From a bacterium (GTDB lineage: Bacteria; Verrucomicrobiota; Verrucomicrobiia; Limisphaerales; J093), in contig JAJXZJ010000055.1 of NCBI GenBank assembly GCA_021780105.1, positions 1-64,000 of the forward strand: a DNA stretch of 64,000 bases. The letters run 5' to 3'. Every line of letters begins with the position of its first letter. Within the stretch, counting starts at the first letter, position 1. Positions 29,901-38,152 of the stretch are shown piece after piece. Both the position numbers and the translations under genes were made by a program. The notes beneath the pieces were generated by a model, which did no database searches, was not told where the DNA came from, and saw only the letters and a program-made list of their open reading frames with translations.

Positions 29901-32550
29901 TGAACACGTTTTCGACGTTGTTGATGTTGTCGAACACTGGCGGGCTGTTGGTGGCGCCGACGCGGTTGTAATTGCTGTTCGGCGTGATGTCGTTGCCGGC
30001 ATAGACCTCGCCCGTGACGTTGTTGGAAACCACCAGATCGAGGTTGTTCACCAGTTTGATGGAGGCGGCGGGATTGCCCGGCGGGTCCGTCCAGACAAGC
30101 GTGACGCGCAAATCCGAATCGCTTGCGTCCTGGGACAGGGTGACGTTGTAGGCGTGGGACTGGCCGGCAACGAGCGAGTTGGTCGCGCTCTGATCAACCC
30201 AGCGCAACGGCCAGGTGGTTTCGTCCGTCGTGTTGGTCAGGGCGTTCGGCAGGACGGCCGACAGGACCGGCTCGCCCCAGCCCTGGTAATTAATCGAGTC
30301 GTTCACGGCGAAGTCATACTGCGGATCAAGCGACGTGGCGCCGTTGATCAACAGCGCCTTCATCAGCGCCGGACTGTAGGGCTGCTTGAGTTGCTGCTCG
30401 AAAAATTCCTCCACCAGCGCCAGCAACCCGGACACCGCGGCCGCCGCGGAACTGGTGCCCGTGTCAAACCGGTAATCCGGCCCCAGCGGGTCGTTTAACG
30501 CGGCGAGCGTCTGGTTGTAATCCGTCGAGCCGGCCGGCACGACGATCGTCGTCCGCAGGTCGTAGTTCACGGTGAACTCGTTGTCGTTGCCAATTTCGTA
30601 ATAGAGGTTTCCCTGGGCCGGCGCGTTCAGCACCACGCGCGTCCGGCCGGCGAGGGTCGCATTGCTCGTGCCCGGCGCCGGGCTTACGTAGATCGGCAGG
30701 CCCGGAAACGGCTCCGAAGAAGACTGGTTGGTCAGCACTTCGATGATCAGTTGGGTCGCATTCGTCGGCACCAGGATCGAGTAGTTGTTGAACGTGCCGG
30801 GATCCACCGACAGGTTGGGGAACGTGTTGACAAACACATTGGTGGGGCTGGAGTTGGTGTCCCAGTCCTTCGAGCGGGTGGAAACCAGGAACGTTCCCGG
30901 CGCGACGAGGTCCGGCTTGAACCGTCCGTAAATCCCGTCGGTGCCGATGCCGATGTTGCCCCGGCTCGAATACGCCGCCACCTGGTTGGTGCTGTCGGTT
31001 TCGCCCAGCCAGACGGCATTGGTGGTCAACACGCCATCCACCAGCGTGACGATTACATTCGTGATCTGGCGCGGACTTTCTATGGCGCCGACCGTGATGA
31101 CGTTCTTGGCCGTGCCGGGAGACGTGATCGTGCCCGGATCGCCGCCACTGCCCACGTCATTGCCCGCGCCGCTGTTGCCCGCGGCGAAAACATAGAGCAT
31201 CGGCTGCATGCCGGTCGTCTCCGGCAGCGCGTCCCGCGTGGCCGCGTCGTAACTGGCCGCTGCGCTGTTGTAGTCGAACTTCCCGGCGTAACCCCAACTG
31301 TTGTTGGAAATCATCGCGTTGGTGCGCTGGAGCGTGGCGTAATTCGTCTGCGCCGCCGTGGCAATGAGATAGGCATCCGACACCAGCGGCCCGTAAACCG
31401 CGTCCACGCCCAACGCAAACAGCCTCGCCGCCGGCGCCATGCCGCGGAAGTTCGCGCCGCTGATCGAGCCGGGCGCGTTCGTGCCGTCCGGGCCATGCGC
31501 GCCGGTGCTGGCAATCGTGCCGGCCACATGCGTGCCGTGACCGTCCGCGTCCACCAGCACCGTCGCATTGTCGCCAAACACGCGGCCGGTCAAATCCGGA
31601 TGCTGCGCGTCCACGCCGGTGTCGTTGACGTTCACCCACACGTTGCTGCCGGTGAGGTTGAGGTAGTTGGTCGTGTTCGTGGTATCCACGCTCACGCCCA
31701 TCGCGACACGGGTGAGGTCATTCATCAAGGCGCGCGGTGCCACGGCCTCGACCAGTTGAACGCCCGGCAACAAAGCGACCACCGCCAGGCTGCCCGCCGG
31801 CGGCGCCACGATCAACTGCGGCCCGAACGGCGAACTGGATTCGCCCTGCACGCTCGCGCCGAGCGACGCCAACGCCGTCCGCGCGCTGGCCGTCTGGCCC
31901 GGGAAGATCGTCAGGTTCAGCCAGCGATCCGACGGCAGCGGCGTCTGGTTCACGGCGGCCGGCAGCAACGCCGGATCCAGTTTGTAATACGGCTCCCACG
32001 GGACCACCGCCTGCACGGCCGACGACGACGCCAGACGCTGCGCCGCGGCGGCGGAGAGCTGGACGAGGTAGGCGTTGTTCGGAAAATAATTGCCCGAGAA
32101 ATCGGTCTGGCTGCCCGCCGCAGCCTGGACGGCACGGAAGAAATCCGCGCCGGCGGCGCCGCGCGCCTGCACCAGATAAGCGCCCGGCTCGGCGCCGGCG
32201 CGCAGGTTTGGGGGGATCGGTACCGGCCGGCCGGAAGTCGTGTCAATCAACGCATTGCGGAGCAGGATGGCGGTATCGCTCCGTAGCAGCTCGGCAAACG
32301 GCTTGTCCGTGTTCGCCAGGCGGTAAGGCACTTTCGTCTCCGGCGGCGCGGGTTTGGCCGGCAACGGGCTGGCCGGGGCGGTCACCCGCGGCGACGCAGC
32401 CACCGTCTTGCTGAGCAACGTCACCGCGGGCGGGGCCTTGGTGGCGGCCGGTTCGGACGGGGCGCCGCGCTGCGTCGTGCCTTTCAGCCAGAAGCCGAGC
32501 GCGGCCAGCAGGCAGAGGACACTGATGAGAGACCACGTTCGCGCCTTCAT
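23992..32550 (-). CDS. Giant secreted subtilisin-like protease with P-domain, LamG and PPC repeats (2852 aa)
   Basis: A membrane or signal segment spans residues ~6-22 (WSLISVLCLLAALGFWL). A propeptide-like region precedes the S8 domain. The catalytic residues are Asp310 (VNVNDTGVD), His341 (GHGTHVAG), Asn459 (FAAGNSGAG) and Ser700 (GTSSAAAAVSG), so the protease should be active. An insertion of roughly 120 residues separates KPDLVAPG from the catalytic-Ser segment. Downstream I see a proprotein-convertase P-domain (~1085-1250), two or three LamG-like domains (~1400-1800), a second P-like segment (ALGDWRLEVTDS), at least three PPC-type repeats, and three C-terminal repeats of 82-84 residues ending PFKIYRVVE. 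The gene starts 21 bases after the A-like prepilin gene and is the last gene of that operon, which suggests co-expression with, and perhaps export by, the pseudopilus. Confidence 0.87.
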   Translation of the reverse strand: MKARTWSLISVLCLLAALGFWLKGTTQRGAPSEPAATKAPPAVTLLSKTVAASPRVTAPASPLPAKPAPPETKVPYRLANTDKPFAELLRSDTAILLRNALIDTTSGRPVPIPPNLRAGAEPGAYLVQARGAAGADFFRAVQAAAGSQTDFSGNYFPNNAYLVQLSAAAAQRLASSSAVQAVVPWEPYYKLDPALLPAAVNQTPLPSDRWLNLTIFPGQTASARTALASLGASVQGESSSPFGPQLIVAPPAGSLAVVALLPGVQLVEAVAPRALMNDLTRVAMGVSVDTTNTTNYLNLTGSNVWVNVNDTGVDAQHPDLTGRVFGDNATVLVDADGHGTHVAGTIASTGAHGPDGTNAPGSISGANFRGMAPAARLFALGVDAVYGPLVSDAYLIATAAQTNYATLQRTNAMISNNSWGYAGKFDYNSAAASYDAATRDALPETTGMQPMLYVFAAGNSGAGNDVGSGGDPGTITSPGTAKNVITVGAIESPRQITNVIVTLVDGVLTTNAVWLGETDSTNQVAAYSSRGNIGIGTDGIYGRFKPDLVAPGTFLVSTRSKDWDTNSSPTNVFVNTFPNLSVDPGTFNNYSILVPTNATQLIIEVLTNQSSSEPFPGLPIYVSPAPGTSNATLAGRTRVVLNAPAQGNLYYEIGNDNEFTVNYDLRTTIVVPAGSTDYNQTLAALNDPLGPDYRFDTGTSSAAAAVSGLLALVEEFFEQQLKQPYSPALMKALLINGATSLDPQYDFAVNDSINYQGWGEPVLSAVLPNALTNTTDETTWPLRWVDQSATNSLVAGQSHAYNVTLSQDASDSDLRVTLVWTDPPGNPAASIKLVNNLDLVVSNNVTGEVYAGNDITPNSNYNRVGATNSPPVFDNINNVENVFIRRPIGTNYTIQVIGRRINVNAVTAHPDGIAQDYALVVSTTSTNALGFTEVPSTATFTNVVDVITNGVPLLNQKVGADSPLLNYPIGLSNQWHFYVFTNTMLPDSLITNGPYVAFATFSPPNAAVPRIAGEADIDLYVTRTKTDPNAANLLTLDPLTLTNAYKSLSSGGTETVAFTNADQGEVFYVGVKSEDQQASEYGLVGLSSVQPFGTLDQNGNLLLQGLPVPMAIPDGSPIQPGAAQIMAIAIDPITVGEVVVNESIIHQDIGDLVGNLSHESTFTVLNDHTLSSVATNGVFDATYDDSGSGEFPYARPSDGPGSLNDFIGTHGVGLWMLTMVDNGLTHTGFVQNVTIRLSPSPDLLLGVYGSVQANQWRYYVVDVPADASRLTAILSETTGPLSLYLRRETRPTTTAYDKAGFFNPPGGSVSIGLTDVPPLTAGRYYVGVFNPTATTVSYFLRAQIERNLPDTYNRDLASTNATALGDDVTTVATNTVTDDRIVTSVKVGLRVTHPRLSDLSFHLVNPQGTSVLVEENRGGTNWTQLGYESVSTNYHHVALTYSTNTGVAALYFDGVMQASQNIGAVTPDTANDLFFGFKPAASTNGQPAQYLGLLDEADVYGRALAPSEILGIYKFGGAGKPTDGLVSRWPFDGNGHDVQGTNDATVVGATFVPGRFGEALKFVNPGDLVHATNGGDLNVGLGGGFTVDAWIAPSDLSQPRPIAVWSDGTNHVGVELSLVPGTDTNSLPGLLTANLLDTSGSNHVIAAPQQGLILTNATLTNIVYTTFTDDTNLALVPIKFAQPATNVDYLLTNEFISGFESVTNANQTADFATGDQFDGWQVAAGPVTVLNSPPLAHTGTNLLVLRSGSLVRTLPTIAGKTYRLQFVHRQQPFFTNIVSWWPGEGNALDIVGTNNAQSVGKVTFVPGLVGQGFQFATNGGYLSVPANPSLDLTNALTLETWFRLDSPAGGGIVGKRADPTLLTGLAANYGASISPSGLDLWFNDTNSVSTNSDDLTQGFELARLSPPPAPGVFHHLAGTFQQISAGQVEMQIYLDGELRRSKVLPGVLASTTNLADLLIGATMPNVDGFNGVIDELTLHQGVLTADQIAQIYELNAVGKARPPFSPQTRVVLNGTLTNAFTSDTFWQTNSITFLASTNATELDLQAIQPGAMFDTFELIEQPDTYFLPEEPFSPFVGQSALGDWRLEVTDSRVGATNPITPDLISWQLYLTYAPVSVYAVGLTNGVPYTNSAPAGQARYFYVDVPRSATKATNSLTANPAVDLWFNQNGVPSGDTTLGDFHLLTNTTAGVVVLATNGTYQVDTNGAALYAPVTPPSLQPGQRYYLAVTNAGAPSAFVLQVNFDALDTNVLGVTPLGFGQTIVTNVPVTNALQYYSYNVTTNAVWASFEVYPTNGNVNLYIRKAEAVADPLPTPMVYDYNSANPGTNAEVIQVSQDSIVPLGSGLWYLGVLNVDTNRVGYSIRVVESTTNNVQVIPLTENVPVNQSVDPTQNVTKFFRFTVTNNNPAVEFDLYNLSGRATLLALLGGEPTPTYFDALDYGSATAPAKLIIRTNDTLPSLNGDWYLAVLDGESSTLTFSIKASFPPAGPVITTLSDGVPVQTTIAADTVGLPASLDYYRFTVAADATEADFLITPVNGNVDMLIRQGALPDTSTFDYNSALLGDLVTVTPGSAPVALTPGDWFIGVVNQDPTSVTYTIKATQVHGGSPPVTINPDIKVNNGVVTFSWPGTASQTFTVEYATNIPASGPINWIAIPVTPTFANGVWTFTDDGSQSGGAAPFKIYRVAEAGTPTPATITPDITVNGSITTLTWAAAAGLNFTVEYADGIPASGPIVWMNLNSPITYSNGIYTCVDDGTQSGNSPFKIYRVVETSTPTGSIIPDITVNGGITTLTWAAAAGLNFTVEYADGIPASGPIVWITLNSPVTYAGGIYTCVDDGTQSGNLPFKIYRVVQGP
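24001..24735 (-). repeat. Three tandem ~246-252-bp coding repeats at the subtilase C-terminus
   Basis: The block containing GCTGGCGGGA on the plus strand recurs at 24121, 24367 and (as GCTGGCGGGG) 24619, spacings of 246 and 252 bases (82 and 84 codons). The two copies nearest the C-terminus are almost identical in DNA, including silent positions; the third is diverged. Each encodes FTVEYA-x-IPASGPI, then DDG-[TS]-QSG and PFKIYRV. Confidence 0.85.
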
Positions 32551-32571
32551 AGGTCGAAAAGGATGTTCATC

Positions 32572-35500
32572 TTACTGGGTGTTCAACACGTTCTGGCTCT
32601 CGACCACGGCGCGCGGGCGGTTGATCGGTCCGTCGAGACGGATGACCGATTTCGTCACATACTCGGCCTTGACCTCGTAGTTGGTGCAAATCTGGTTGAA
32701 CGGACCGGGGCCAAGGTAGCGCGAGTTGGGCGCTTCGCGCAGCGTCTGGCCATAGGCGTAAACCACAAACCGCGGCTGATCGTCGCGCAACAGCGAGAGG
32801 ATTTGCTGCGGGATGCGCTCCATGATGGCGTCGTCCACGTAGTTCTTCCCATTGATGAAGGGCGAGGCAAACGTCAGTTCCGGCGTGGCCAGAATACGCC
32901 CCATCCGCTGGAACTCCGGCGCCGGCATCGGGTAGGGCAATTGCGGCACGCCAAGAACGCTCCCCGGATGCTGGAACAACGGCACTTCACGCCCGGTGAC
33001 GAACAGGTTTGTCTCCCACTGGCGCGTGCGGTTGATGCCGGCCACGATGTTCGTGAGCTGCCAGCTCAACGGGCTGGGTTGGATCAACATTTCGGCGAAG
33101 CCGACGCGGTCGGAGGTCAAATGGCCGGACGGCGTGGTGTTGGTCAGCACGGACACGCCGCTGAGCACGGCCGACCACGCGGCGAGATTGGTCTGGTTGA
33201 CCGAGAGCAGGCCGCGCGCGGCGTTGTCGTTGAGCGCCGTGGTGAACAAATCCACCAGATACCAGTCGTTGGTGGGATGCGTGCCCAGGCTGCCGGCCCA
33301 GGAAAACCAGTTGGTCGCGTCAATGATCCCGGACTTGAGATAAATGGTCTGCCACGGCGTGCCGCGGTGGACCCGCCCGATCCAGCCAACGCCCGGCAGC
33401 TTGTTGGTCGGAAATTCCCAGTCATCCGAACGGGTGATCATGGCGTCTTTCACGCGCGCGTCGTAGGCCAGCACGTCGGTGGCCTGGTTGGGATTGCCGC
33501 CCCAAGGCCGGTAACGCGCGTTGACGAGACCGAGGTTGGAATTGGTGACGACGATGTTCGGCGGGACGGCGAAGCGCACGGCATTCGTGCGGTTGGGATC
33601 GTTCGCCGGGGTAATCGGGTCAAGCAAATCTGCCGCCATGTAATGCACCAGCGGATCGTTCACCTGCCAACTGACCTCCTGGTATAGCTTGCGCGTGGGC
33701 GAAAACGGCGCCTGCATCGCGGTCAACCCGTTCACCGACGCGCGGAGTTCCCGCAACTGGTCGGCCGAGGTGTAGGTCAGCGGCGAGAGGCCGCAAAAGA
33801 CGCGGAAGGCATCAATGCTCTTGTCCTTGTCCAGACCCGACGCCGAGGCCTGGCTCCAACTGGTCCATTGCTGCGCACTCAAGGTGACGTTACCCAGCGA
33901 AATCTCCACCTGATTCGCCACGCCAACCGAAGGGTCCCACTGTCCGACCCTGCCGGTGCGCGTGGCCACCCAGACGTTGGGCGGTTCGCCGGCGGTGGTG
34001 CCGCTGCCGGGTAATTGCGTGTTGCCGGTGAATTGACTCGTGAGGTCGAGCGCGGTGGCCATGCCGCCCATGGCGACAAAGTCCACCAACCGGTTCGCCG
34101 TCGTGTCCACCAGGGCGTAGTAAAACCGGTTGGTCACGAAAAGCATCCATTGCGGGACGTAAACACCGCTGGCCTTGTTGAAAACGGCCAGAGTGCTGTT
34201 GGTGGTCAGGTGCGGTCGCGGGGCGGTGAGATACATCGCGTTGCTGCACACCACCAGATTCGTCATGACCGGCAACTGGAATTGCTGCGCCGGCCAGCGG
34301 GCCAAGGCGTAATTCGTGAAATAGTGGTTCGTCACCGCGAACTCGACGCCGGCGTAGCCGCCGTTGCTCAGCGCCACCGAGAAGTCACCGCCCACGCGGA
34401 CCTGCAACGACCGCGGATAGTCCGAGGTGTAAGAGTTCCACCCTTCCAGCCCGAAGTTATTGGACAGCGTGAGCAGGTAAAGCATGTTCGTCAGCGAGGG
34501 CTGCGACGCCGTGGCCAGCCGTTTGTCCAGCTCCAGCTTGCGGGTCACCTGCGCCACGTTGAGCATCGCAAACTCGTTGAAGTTCGGCAGTCCCTTTTTG
34601 GCGCCGATGAGGAACGGCACATTGTAAACCAGCGCCGGGGCGTGGTTGTTGTTTGCCCGCGCCCACGCCGCGAGCTGGCTGCGGCTGGTGGCGTCGCCCA
34701 GGTCATAAATGGCGAAGGGCACGTTGAGGAAATTCGCGTTGGTGACTTCCGTGTAGCCGGAAATGAAAATGTTCGTCCCGTCGTAGCCAAACAGGGGCCG
34801 GAACACCGTGGGCAGATAAGGCTGCGTGGTGGCGGGCCGGTTGGTGGTGGCGTCGTAGAGGTTCACGGCCACCTGGAGCAGGCGCTGGATCGTGGAGGTG
34901 TATTCGTTGGTCGGATACAGCTCGATGTTCGTGACGCAGAACGTCGGATGCACCAGCGTGTCGCCGATGATGAAGTTGGTGATCGTCTGTCCGTTCGCAG
35001 CCACCGAGTACATCGGTGTGCGCGTGCCGGCAAACAGGCGGTCCACCACGTTGGTGAAAAACGTGATCGGGGTCCACGAGACGAGGTTCGTGGCGTGGAA
35101 CCAGTTGGTCATGGCCAGCGTGTCCGGCTGGCCGTTGGCTTCGAGCGGCGCGGGCAGGTAGCCAGCGTCCCGCAGGTCGGCGAGATTGTTGTAATTAAGG
35201 TTGATCTTGTCCTGGTTGGCGGGCACGGAATCCATGCCAATCTGCGCCTGCATCCGGTAGAACGTGTAACGGTTGAACGTGGCCGGCACGGTCTGGTTGC
35301 GCAAAGGTAGCTGCACGCGCAACATGCGCGTGAGCCAGTCCGCCGACACCTTGTTCGTGTCGAACAGGTCGTTCATCGTGACAAAGGTGCGGGGATTGTC
35401 GCTGCCCGCCCACGGGCGCACCGGCAGGTCGTTGTCCAGGGTCAACGCGAGTTCGCCGTTGAAGGCCGGCCCATCGCTGTATTCGTCAACGAAGTCACGC

Positions 35501-36480
35501 TGCAGGGAGGTGGAAACCGAAAGGCCGGCCGGCGTGTAAAACCAGCCCGCCGCCGGCAGTAAATTGCGGTAGTCGAAGTTGTAGCGGTAGCGCAGGAAAT
35601 CGAGCGCGTTGAGGAAGGGACTCGAGGCCAGCGGGGTGCCGTAGCCGTAATAGCTGTAATTCAGTCCGGGGCCGTAGGCGTTCGGATTTAATTCGTAAAG
35701 GAACGCGCCGAGATTCAACTCCCACGAGCCGACGCCTTGATTGCGGTAATACCCGATTTGCTTCAGGTACTCGTCCTGCACGGGACCGAGGCGGGAGTTG
35801 TTGTGAATGTAATTCCAATCCAAAGTCTTGCCCGCCGGCAGCACGATGTAGGCGTAGCGGCCGACAAAGTGGTTGGTCGCCGAGTGCGGCCATTCGGGAT
35901 GCTGCAGCACGCCAATCCACTCCGGGTCGCCCACGACGTAGCTGGTGCCAAGCAACCGGCCGCGATCGTCCAACACGGGCTGAATGCCGCTCGGATCAAA
36001 AATCCCGTTGCGGTTCAGATCGAGATAGAAACGGAAGTCGAGCAACTGGCTTTGCGGCGGACTGACCGGCACAAACACCGGCGCCCGCGGATCGAGCAGC
36101 AGGTTCGCGATGACCTGCAGCCGCTGTGGCGTCGTCAACGGCGAGCCATTGCGCTGGAAGTCGTAGTTCACATTGGTGGGATTGATATAGCCCGGCGTCT
36201 GGCTGGGATCGAAGCCCAGGGGATTGACGTAGTTGGTCGAAACCGTGAGGTCGTAGGCCAGCAGGTTCGTCTGGGCAAACATGCGGGCGACGATTTCCGA
36301 CCGCGCCCGGGCCAGGGACGCCTCGCTCATGAGCCGGGCGGTGGTCTGCTCCTCGGTGACGGCCACCGACGAACGCTCGCGGCGGGAAACGGCCAGGAAC
36401 GTGATGGCCATGAAGGTCACCACCGCCAGCATGATGAGAGTGATGACGAGCGCGACGCCGCGTTGAGATTGAGCTTTCAT
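32572..36480 (-). CDS. PilX/GspK-like giant minor pseudopilin, Verru_Chthon cassette A-like (1302 aa)
   Basis: The N-terminus reads RGVALVITLIMLAVVTFMA, a short basic leader followed by the hydrophobic helix of PilX/GspK-like prepilins. It has Gly-Val at the cleavage point and no Glu5, as in GspK-type tip subunits. The following ~1270 residues are unusually long for a minor pseudopilin and contain many aromatic, Asn- and Thr-rich beta segments. Position and N-terminus (SRRERSSVAVTEEQTTARL) match the 'A' member of the verrucomicrobial four-gene prepilin cassette. Its start overlaps the preceding gene by 4 bases. I infer a tip or substrate-recognition role. Confidence 0.78.
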   Translation of the reverse strand: MKAQSQRGVALVITLIMLAVVTFMAITFLAVSRRERSSVAVTEEQTTARLMSEASLARARSEIVARMFAQTNLLAYDLTVSTNYVNPLGFDPSQTPGYINPTNVNYDFQRNGSPLTTPQRLQVIANLLLDPRAPVFVPVSPPQSQLLDFRFYLDLNRNGIFDPSGIQPVLDDRGRLLGTSYVVGDPEWIGVLQHPEWPHSATNHFVGRYAYIVLPAGKTLDWNYIHNNSRLGPVQDEYLKQIGYYRNQGVGSWELNLGAFLYELNPNAYGPGLNYSYYGYGTPLASSPFLNALDFLRYRYNFDYRNLLPAAGWFYTPAGLSVSTSLQRDFVDEYSDGPAFNGELALTLDNDLPVRPWAGSDNPRTFVTMNDLFDTNKVSADWLTRMLRVQLPLRNQTVPATFNRYTFYRMQAQIGMDSVPANQDKINLNYNNLADLRDAGYLPAPLEANGQPDTLAMTNWFHATNLVSWTPITFFTNVVDRLFAGTRTPMYSVAANGQTITNFIIGDTLVHPTFCVTNIELYPTNEYTSTIQRLLQVAVNLYDATTNRPATTQPYLPTVFRPLFGYDGTNIFISGYTEVTNANFLNVPFAIYDLGDATSRSQLAAWARANNNHAPALVYNVPFLIGAKKGLPNFNEFAMLNVAQVTRKLELDKRLATASQPSLTNMLYLLTLSNNFGLEGWNSYTSDYPRSLQVRVGGDFSVALSNGGYAGVEFAVTNHYFTNYALARWPAQQFQLPVMTNLVVCSNAMYLTAPRPHLTTNSTLAVFNKASGVYVPQWMLFVTNRFYYALVDTTANRLVDFVAMGGMATALDLTSQFTGNTQLPGSGTTAGEPPNVWVATRTGRVGQWDPSVGVANQVEISLGNVTLSAQQWTSWSQASASGLDKDKSIDAFRVFCGLSPLTYTSADQLRELRASVNGLTAMQAPFSPTRKLYQEVSWQVNDPLVHYMAADLLDPITPANDPNRTNAVRFAVPPNIVVTNSNLGLVNARYRPWGGNPNQATDVLAYDARVKDAMITRSDDWEFPTNKLPGVGWIGRVHRGTPWQTIYLKSGIIDATNWFSWAGSLGTHPTNDWYLVDLFTTALNDNAARGLLSVNQTNLAAWSAVLSGVSVLTNTTPSGHLTSDRVGFAEMLIQPSPLSWQLTNIVAGINRTRQWETNLFVTGREVPLFQHPGSVLGVPQLPYPMPAPEFQRMGRILATPELTFASPFINGKNYVDDAIMERIPQQILSLLRDDQPRFVVYAYGQTLREAPNSRYLGPGPFNQICTNYEVKAEYVTKSVIRLDGPINRPRAVVESQNVLNTQ

Positions 36481-37367
36481 CGGTACTTGGCGTAAAAGGC
36501 CGCGCTTTGCGCAATGGGCACGCGCTGACGAAATAGCTGGACCTGGCCGACGTGGTTCGAGAGGAAGCTCCTGGCCAGAGGGGAACCGGAGAGGGATTGG
36601 AACTGCTGCAACGCCGTCGGGTCCAGGATTCCCAGTTCCACCTCGACGTAGGCTGGAAGGGCGTTGCTGAGGAACGTGCAGCGGGTTTCCCTCCAGAGGG
36701 GCGGACTTAACCGGTCGTTGGCATCCGGCACCAGCCAGACGCTGTTACTGTCGTAATAGTTGGTAAGCCAGAGCATCGGCTGTCCAAACGTGTCATACGC
36801 CTGGACCCGAAAGTGAACCACGCCGTCCACGATGGCCGTGAAGTTGGTGGCCGGCTGCTGTTCCACCAGCAGGGAGAGCAGCGACACCGGCTGGCGGAAC
36901 GTCGCCAAATTCGTGGCAAAGGTGAAGCGGCTGAGCGTGCCCACGCCGTTGGACGAGGCGTAAAGCACCCGGTAACAGGTGCCGCTCACGTCCTGCCCAA
37001 AGCGGGAGTAGAAATAGACCTCCTGCAGCCGGTTGGTGCGAAACAGATTTCCCGTGCCGGGCAGGCTTTGCACCGCCGGCGTATAAAGCGGTGTCAGGAA
37101 GACGGCGAAGTTGGTTCCCAAGGCCAGCCGTGTCGGCGCCATCTGTGAGAGGTCGCGGCTGAGCAGGTCCATCGCCGCGCGGCCGGAACCCAGCACGTCC
37201 ACCTGGTTGACGCTCGACCGGAGCGCCTTCTGTGTCTGGTAGAACGTGCCGTAAAGCGCGCCGACGATCACCACCATGATGCTGATCGAGAGCATCAGCT
37301 CCAGCAGGGAGAACGCCCGCTGCGCGACGCGGCGCGTTTCCAACCAACGATGGCGGGTAAGCTTCAT
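36477..37367 (-). CDS. Prepilin-type protein, Verru_Chthon cassette C-like
   Basis: This 296-residue protein has a type III signal: RAFSLLELMLSISIMVVIVGAL, with Ala-Phe at the cleavage site and Glu at mature position 5. The region after the helix (YQTQKALRSSVNQV, then GSGRAAMDLLSRDLSQM) resembles GspJ/PilW-type minor pseudopilins and cassette protein C. It overlaps its neighbours by 4 bases at both ends, indicating translational coupling. Confidence 0.78.
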   Translation of the reverse strand: MKLTRHRWLETRRVAQRAFSLLELMLSISIMVVIVGALYGTFYQTQKALRSSVNQVDVLGSGRAAMDLLSRDLSQMAPTRLALGTNFAVFLTPLYTPAVQSLPGTGNLFRTNRLQEVYFYSRFGQDVSGTCYRVLYASSNGVGTLSRFTFATNLATFRQPVSLLSLLVEQQPATNFTAIVDGVVHFRVQAYDTFGQPMLWLTNYYDSNSVWLVPDANDRLSPPLWRETRCTFLSNALPAYVEVELGILDPTALQQFQSLSGSPLARSFLSNHVGQVQLFRQRVPIAQSAAFYAKYR

Positions 37368-38152
37368 TGGACGAACACGAATTGCGAAGGTTGGAGGAAA
37401 TAGAGCGTCGTCCCTTGGAGGTAGCTGACGCTGGTGGTGGTGAGACTTCCGCTGACGAGCGTGCTGAAGACTTTGCGATTGTTCCCCACCCGCGGCCCGT
37501 TCTTCGTCTGGTAAACCGGCCAGTCGAAGGTCAGCCGCAGGTTGTAAAGGTTCTGCCCCAGGTTGGCGGCCCGCTTGAACAAGTCAACCTGCGTCACGGG
37601 ACTGGCCCCCGAAACATTCGTCATAATCCCTTCCGCCGGGTTGAACGGCACCAGTTCCGTCGTCATCCGGTAGAAAAAGCCAAAATCGTTGTGCGGCGTC
37701 TTGTCCACTGCCGGACCGCTGACGGCATGAACAAAAGCCTGCACGGTGTTGGTCAGCCACTGGTCACGGTGGCTTCCAAGATCGGGAAGGTATTTGGGCA
37801 ACGAAAGCAGGCCGATGATGTCCCGGCCGTTCCGGTAACCCTGCTTGTAGTCAAAGAGATTTGTGCCCAGGTAGCTGGGCGACTGGGTCTTGATTTGAAT
37901 CCAGTCCACGTTGTTCGTCAGGTAGTCCAGGCCGACCGCCCCGCCCCGGATCGCCTCCAGCCACAACGAACCGTCCTCGTTGATGATCGTGTCCTCGCGG
38001 TTTTGTTTCTGCACCGTGACGCCCGACGGCAACACGCCAATGATCGCCACCAGCGCGAAGCCGACGATTGCGATGCAGATGGCGATTTCCACCATCGTGA
38101 ACGCGCGCTCGCCGCGCCGCGGCACCGGCCGGAATGGAGGCTGGAGGTTCAT
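37364..38152 (-). CDS. Prepilin-type protein, Verru_Chthon cassette B-like
   Basis: A 262-residue protein with leader RRGERAFTMVEIAICIAIV: Ala-Phe cleavage site, Glu5, and a hydrophobic helix continuing GFALVAIIGVLPSGV. This pattern resembles GspI/PilV-like minor pseudopilins and cassette protein B. The C-terminal part ends in TTLYFLQPSQFVFVQ, and no further domain was recognised. It overlaps the D-like and C-like genes by 4 bases each. Confidence 0.78.
   Translation of the reverse strand: MNLQPPFRPVPRRGERAFTMVEIAICIAIVGFALVAIIGVLPSGVTVQKQNREDTIINEDGSLWLEAIRGGAVGLDYLTNNVDWIQIKTQSPSYLGTNLFDYKQGYRNGRDIIGLLSLPKYLPDLGSHRDQWLTNTVQAFVHAVSGPAVDKTPHNDFGFFYRMTTELVPFNPAEGIMTNVSGASPVTQVDLFKRAANLGQNLYNLRLTFDWPVYQTKNGPRVGNNRKVFSTLVSGSLTTTSVSYLQGTTLYFLQPSQFVFVQ

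Noticed and set aside
11305-32550. PEP-CTERM or type IX C-terminal sorting signal on the two giant proteins
   Set aside because: Neither C-terminus has a Pro-Glu-Pro box, a terminal membrane helix with basic end, or a type IX-like beta domain with the expected motifs; they end YRVLLLP and YRVVQGP.
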